Source: Saururus chinensis
Taxonomy: Eukaryota > Streptophyta > Magnoliopsida > Piperales > Saururaceae
Assembly: GCA_035235625.1 (NCBI GenBank)
Contig: CP141148.1
Span: 7,435,001-7,499,000, forward strand
Length of the DNA stretch: 64,000 nucleotides
Direction: 5' to 3'
The position numbers and the translations under genes were made by a program. The notes below the pieces were generated by a model. The model did not search any database. It saw only the letters and a list, made by a program, of their open reading frames with translations, and had not been told where the DNA came from. Positions 59,043 to 64,000 of the stretch are shown in pieces. Positions within the stretch are counted from its first letter, which is position 1. Each line of letters opens with the position of its first letter.

Positions 59043-59489
59043 ATGGAGCCTCAAAGGGTAAAGAAATTGAGCGCAGGAGACAGGTTCATGAGGTGCGTCA
59101 AGGCCCCCATGAGGGCCTTGTGCAAGGCCAGGGACTTTTACGTGAAGAGCATGACCAACTGCGCCAGCAACATGAGCTACAGCGTCTACCCCTCCGCCCT
59201 GCCGAGGAGCTTCAGCGTCGCCTCTTCGAGGCCGAGCGACGACGATGACCTCCGGGAGGTGATGAGGATGGTGTCACAGAGAAGTCTCCGGGAGAAGGCC
59301 AGGGACACAGCGGCATCGGCAACGGGGTCGCAGGGGCTGCCCAAGAGTCGTAGTGTGGCAATTGGGAGGATTGATGAGGACAAGCCATGCTACTTTGAGG
59401 AGGACAATGAGATGGGAAGAGGTATGTTTTATCCAAGAAGCAGAAGCTATGCCATGACCAAGAGGAGGTCTAGGATGTACTTATCTTAG
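59043..59489 (+). CDS. Small basic protein of an uncharacterised plant family, 148 aa
   Basis: A single intact frame, far richer in G and C than its surroundings. The N-terminal block KLSAGDRFMRCVKAPMRAL, followed by CKARDFYVKSMTNCA, is of a type I recall from short angiosperm proteins annotated only as hypothetical. In these the segment GDRFMRC..P.R.L.KARDFYV is the conserved core. The rest is Ser/Arg-rich: PRSFSVASSRPSDDDD at 54-69, LPKSRSVAIGRIDED at about 99-113, and PRSRSYAMTKRRSRM near the C-terminus. Repeated RS/SFSV-type sites suggest phosphorylation. There is no signal peptide, membrane span or known catalytic motif. The start is the first ATG of the frame and directly precedes the conserved block. 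Function unknown; a role in signalling is only a guess. Confidence 0.85.
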   Translation: MEPQRVKKLSAGDRFMRCVKAPMRALCKARDFYVKSMTNCASNMSYSVYPSALPRSFSVASSRPSDDDDLREVMRMVSQRSLREKARDTAASATGSQGLPKSRSVAIGRIDEDKPCYFEEDNEMGRGMFYPRSRSYAMTKRRSRMYLS

Positions 59490-62400
59490 TAAGATGGCTA
59501 CTCTTATCCAAATTCCAATATATTTATATGCTAGCTTGTGATCATTGGCCTTCCTTGGTTTGTATTCATTAGTGTGTAAAGATCTTAATATGCTTCTATT
59601 TATATGCAACAAGAATTAATCCTCCCAAAGGATTTGATTTCAAGTAATCTTTTGTTATTGAGTTTGGAGGATGGAATCAATCCTCTATTAGTGCCTAAAT
59701 CAATGGGCCACTATCTCTCTTCTTGGTCTTCTTGAGTTTGGTTCACCAGATTTCGGTTGAGTATTCCGCCAGCAACCCAATAAAATGGAAGATAAAGGGA
59801 CGTATCAACATGGCCGGCCGTCAATTTTAAGTACAAGTTTTCTCTTTTTCCACTATTGGGGCAGAACCCAATTCAGATAATCTATTGCAATGCATTCTTG
59901 ATTGGCCAAGAGCTGTAATAATGTAATCTGATCTTTATTTTCTGTCTGATTGGTGTGACCTCCATCAGGCACGCACTGAAGAGGCAACTGATGTCTTGAA
60001 GAACTATTCTAATCCTTTAGTAGGGTCAATAGATCGTGTGGAACGTGCAGTGTGTGCTGTTTACTAGTTGCACGCGATGGAGATGCTTCGTGATCATCGT
60101 TGTCTTTTAATATAGGAATCGGCCAAGTTTACTCATCAGCTTGAGCTCGGGCATCCATTTAAGGACTGGCAGGTTTAAATTACCGACTTGCCGCGTGCTG
60201 ACCCCTTCAGATTCGCTGTGGGGCACTTACACAGCGGATCCAAAACCCCTGCTGACACGCCTGCTTATATTAACTCATTCCTTATTATAATGCCTAATAC
60301 TACCTATTTGGTCAGAGACTGCTTTTGCCATTCTAATATTGTTGAGGCCATCTTTAATTAATTAAGTTTTCTACCCACCTGCTCAACATGGAGAACAACA
60401 AAAAAGTGCTATGAATTCCAAGTTGCACCAACCAAAAAAGTGAAAATATTCAAAATAGGAATTGTCCAAAGGTTCATCTCAGCTGTCTGCATTGTCTGCC
60501 TGATGGAAGCATTTTTGGTCTTCCCATATGGTATCTGCCAATATATCTGCCAACAGGTAAGAACCGTTAATCATCAACTTTTGCACATGTACGCTAGCGC
60601 ATCACTTGCGCTAGAGCATACACTGTTGATTCACCTGATCACCATCAAATTTCCCCTATATGATACATGCCCAAAAGAAGGGTTAAACAAGTTAGCGGAA
60701 GGCAGATGTTTCAGAACTGCCTTAAATGCAGGCAGAAGAAGACTCAACCCGGCCAACAGCCAAGTCATTGTGTGAAAGCTTAATCATGCAACTCAGGACG
60801 CGTGCGAAGGTGTGATGTGATGTAGACCCAGAAGCAAGTGAAGACATATCCTCAATGTGTTACAGATAATGTCTAACGACCAAAACTAATGTTCCTACCA
60901 AATTCTGCTGTAATTTCTTCCATAAAATTTCGTCGTGATTTTGAAATACATTATTCTTAGTTTATTTTTCCTTTTTTTGTGAAAAATTATGTGCTGTGGA
61001 GGCACTTGGCCTGAAGTCCAAACATTTCAAGTCTCTTTGGTAGCTAAATTAGAAACAACTTAATAAATTAATAACAACTTATTAAATTTCTCTTTGGTAG
61101 CTCATGATAACATAATTACCCTCAGAAACCAACGTTTTTTATGCAAGCAATTAAAACATTCTCCTTTAATCTTTTGTGATTTATTACTTTTCTTTACATC
61201 CTTATTTTAAACTTGTTCTTTATGCATAAGCTTAACCATATTTTTTAGTAAGAAATTAACAAAAAATTTAGGTTTACGTCACTTTCTGCATCTATCAAGA
61301 CAATTGATCGAGATGATGGACCAATTTTATATGTTGGCAGTCAATTTTCGATTGCTTTTTATGATCAGAAATTTTTATTTACTTTTCCATTATTTTAGAG
61401 CCCACGCAAAAAGCTATAAAGAGGTCAAATTCTGTCGCAGTCGCGTTGGACACACTCACCCAGCGACCTTTTACTTCTCAAAGTTCCAGTGGGCCCCACA
61501 TGCCATAAAAACTAGTTTAGATCGTGAAGTGCCTCAAGGCATTTATTGGGACAGGATATATTGGAAAAAAGTTGAAAGGGCAGTTTGTGCATCACAAGCC
61601 GTTGGATGAAGTTTTGATGATAAACATGCATTAGTAGGGAGGGCGAGTGGGTTATTCAAATCTGTTAGCCTATGATTAATGTGTGATGTGAGAACAACTA
61701 TGCAGTGCGTGAGCCTTAGCCCAGTGCACACCTTGAGTTTATACTAACGGGACTCATATATATTTGTATTATACATGCTCTTATGATCACTTATTGCATA
61801 AAAAAAATCTTTAAAATAATAGTTGTCCTATATTAAGTGTTCTGTTTCTTTTACTTCTAGAGGGCATTTAGATCTACATATTTCTTTTAAAAAAATGTCA
61901 TCAAAGTATTGTTTAATTTTTTTGGTTTGGATAACTATTTTCTCAGAGAAATGAGATTTCAAACTTAAATGGGTGTGAAATGAGCGTTTGGGTCAATCAA
62001 TTCAACATGAATTCATGACCCAGAAGGGCCTTTCTGGTAGGATTCCTATGAAAAGACTATACGACCTTTTTCAAAGTCGTTCTCATCCACATATTACAAG
62101 TCGTTTTTTATCATTTACATACAAAATGCATAATCCATTCCAAAACCCCTTTTACCCTTAAAAATCATTTGGTTGGATGTACTTTATGAGGGAAAGAAAA
62201 GCACCTTTTATTAGTTTTAATTTTTTCGAATTAAGAAAATCCAAAGGGTTAGTGTTCGGATTTTTTTTTATGACTTTTGTGGGTAAAATGGGCTTTTAAA
62301 TTACTTTTGCCTTTTGGCATGTGAATTAAAAAAAAAACTGCCCAATACATGTGAAGGAGAACAAAGTTGATATGGGCAAGTGATCTTTTTACACGATTTA

Positions 62401-63596
62401 CTCTAGAAAGAACATTTTGGGTCAATTCACATAAACCCTTTCTCTTGAAGTCAATTTTGGTTGAATTGACCAAAACTGCCAATTTTGAACCTTTCAGATG
62501 GCATTTCTCCTCCAAATGGCCCCTCCAATTCTAATTGATTTAGAAAAAGCCCTTTAAAAGTTGTTGTCCTATACGGGAAAATAGTCTTTAAACGATCCCA
62601 TCAAAAAAGTAAAACCAAACACAAAGGGCTTTTAACAAAAACAAAAAAAAATGTTAAAAGCTCTTTTATTTTCTCTACATAACAAGTTTTTCAATTATGG
62701 TGCCAAAAAACCACTTACTTTAAATTGAATATTATTGGCTATACAATAACTACATTTTAAACTAAATTTAATATGGTTAAACATATAAGAAAACTAGTTA
62801 AGAAAATGCAATTGCTTATGAGTATTAATAGAATATTATTTTTTATTGAAAACCCATCATTTAACAATAGTAAGTGCTGAAATAGCATATGAGGTAATTG
62901 TATGGTAAATTTGCTAATTTTGATGATTAAAATAATGTCTAAACTTTATGTATATTTTAGTCTTAGGAATCAGACAAAATTTCATTGTGGTCAAGTTAGG
63001 TTTAGAATTAATTGACTTGAAAGATAGAAGCTTCTTATCAATCAAGGTTGACGACTAAATTAAGTGTCAAAAGTAAAAAGTTGACTTACATATACTCATA
63101 TACACAATTCACTTAGTTTAACTTAAAGTTTTAAAAATTCGGGCTATGACAATTGGTAGTTGAGGTATTCTTCCAAAGATTATGATCTAGGTGAAGTTTA
63201 TCAGTTTTGGGTTAAAATAACTCATAGGTAGGCATGTCAGAAGGGTTGTGGAATAGCTAAAGAGAAACCATTAATATGAAATACAATATATCATGGATAG
63301 CTCTAAGGATTGTTGCACTAGTGCATAGTATAAATTTCTTTTGTAGCATCACAAAATACTCATGGTATAGGACATGAGTACTAGTATCACATATAAGTAT
63401 TTTTTATGTGCACACCTTAAGATATGTTACCTAGTAGTGATTCATTAAAATGAATTAGGCAGCGGAAGTTGATGTCTGAGTAAGATTAGTACAAAAACCT
63501 AGGAAGGGGGAAAAGAGTTTTGAGTTGAAGGCCGAGCTTATTAAAGATTAATCATGGCAAATTACAAGGACACAATTCTTTTTGAGGTGGGAAAGA
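59490..63596. other. Intergenic, nothing firmly recognised
   Basis: The first few hundred bases should be the 3' UTR of the preceding gene. The frames at 60,440-60,775 and 61,304-61,609 have no family resemblance. From about 61,800 the DNA is AT-rich with A and T homopolymers. The 61,960-62,640 stretch repeats themes such as GGGCTTTT in both orientations and might be an unrecognised non-autonomous transposon. Confidence 0.4.
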
Positions 63597-64000
63597 TGTA
63601 ATATCTAGGATTTTCCTAGGTTTTGAAATTTGAATATGTAAAAAATAGTGTGTTGACCCGAACCTTCCAAGTTGAATAATTTAGATGAAATTTATGGTTA
63701 AAAATGAGGATATAAAGTAAACAGAAAGAGCTTCAAAATGCCACCAAGAACGTGCAAATCGAAGTTCAGATGAAGAAGATATCACCGTTCAAAGTTGAAC
63801 ATCGTGTGTAGGGCCTTTTTACCAAAATTAGATGTGCAATTGGGTCATTTATTTCACCCTACGGGCCTACCTACTTAAAGTGGCAAAAATTATTTTAAAA
63901 TGGCTCAATTAGGCAACCTATTTGGCCCAACTTCTAAGGGGATTAGAAACCCTAATCCATATGAATAAAAAAATAGAATTAGGGCTTATTTAGGGAGAGT
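63597..64000 (+). mobile_element. LTR of a Ty3/Gypsy-type element, cut by window end
   Basis: Starts TGTAATATCTAGGATTTT, a common form of plant Gypsy LTR start. It contains GCCACCAAGAACGTGCAAAT at 63,740-63,759, close to the repeated motif of the LTR fossil at 13,160-14,935. A 5' LTR and a solo LTR cannot be told apart here. Confidence 0.6.

Noticed and set aside
60440-60775. Open frame of 111 codons with a hydrophobic start
   Set aside because: No family resemblance or gene context is seen; chance frame in intergenic DNA.
1-64000. tRNA, rRNA, CRISPR array or prokaryotic operon
   Set aside because: No tRNA B-box with matching cloverleaf, no rRNA core sequence and no regularly spaced repeat-spacer array was seen.

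Overview
This is a piece of plant nuclear DNA, almost certainly from an angiosperm. The evidence is a single-exon CC-NB-ARC-LRR resistance gene, Mutator-like (MULE) transposases, plant mobile domain (PMD) sequences, CACTA and Stowaway DNA transposons and Ty3/Gypsy-type LTRs. The DNA is AT-rich and gene-poor. I see no bacterial or organellar genes, no tRNA or rRNA, and no CRISPR array. The species cannot be fixed from the sequence.

Layout. 1-601: right end of a CACTA element. 1.6-10 kb: an apparently intact NLR gene (CDS 1761-5333), a syntaxin-like pseudogene fragment, Stowaway MITEs, a 308-bp tandem dimer and a truncated second NLR (about 9150-9955). 10-13 kb: little recognisable. 13.2-14.9 kb: LTR-type fossil. 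14.9-38.1 kb: a tandem segmental duplication of about 8.9 kb. Each unit holds a decayed MULE transposase followed on the same strand by a PMD gene, then a MULE-type end, an AT microsatellite, a flank of unknown nature and an LTR fragment. A 3.4-kb solo LTR sits in a PMD intron of copy 1 only. 39-43 kb: a second, unrelated MULE transposase on the minus strand. 43.8-49.1 kb: a 1.75-kb tandem duplication, again with a solo LTR in only one copy. 49.15-52 kb: a CACTA-type element stuffed with purine-rich and CT-rich tracts. 52-56.4 kb: nested LTR fossils, including a third solo LTR. 56.4-59 kb: gene upstream region with MITEs and CT repeats. 59,043-59,489: a small intact gene for a basic protein of an unnamed plant family. 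59.5-64 kb: mostly featureless, with a Gypsy-type LTR beginning at 63,597.

Only two genes look intact: the NLR, a likely intracellular immune receptor, and the 148-residue protein. Everything else is transposon, duplicated transposon or gene debris. The most interesting structure is the transposase-plus-PMD composite. Its two copies share the same replaced catalytic residues, so the transposase was probably dead before the duplication. Three solo LTRs with perfect 5-bp target-site duplications, two of them with an empty site in a neighbouring duplicate, give a clear order of events: duplication first, LTR insertion second, LTR-LTR recombination third.
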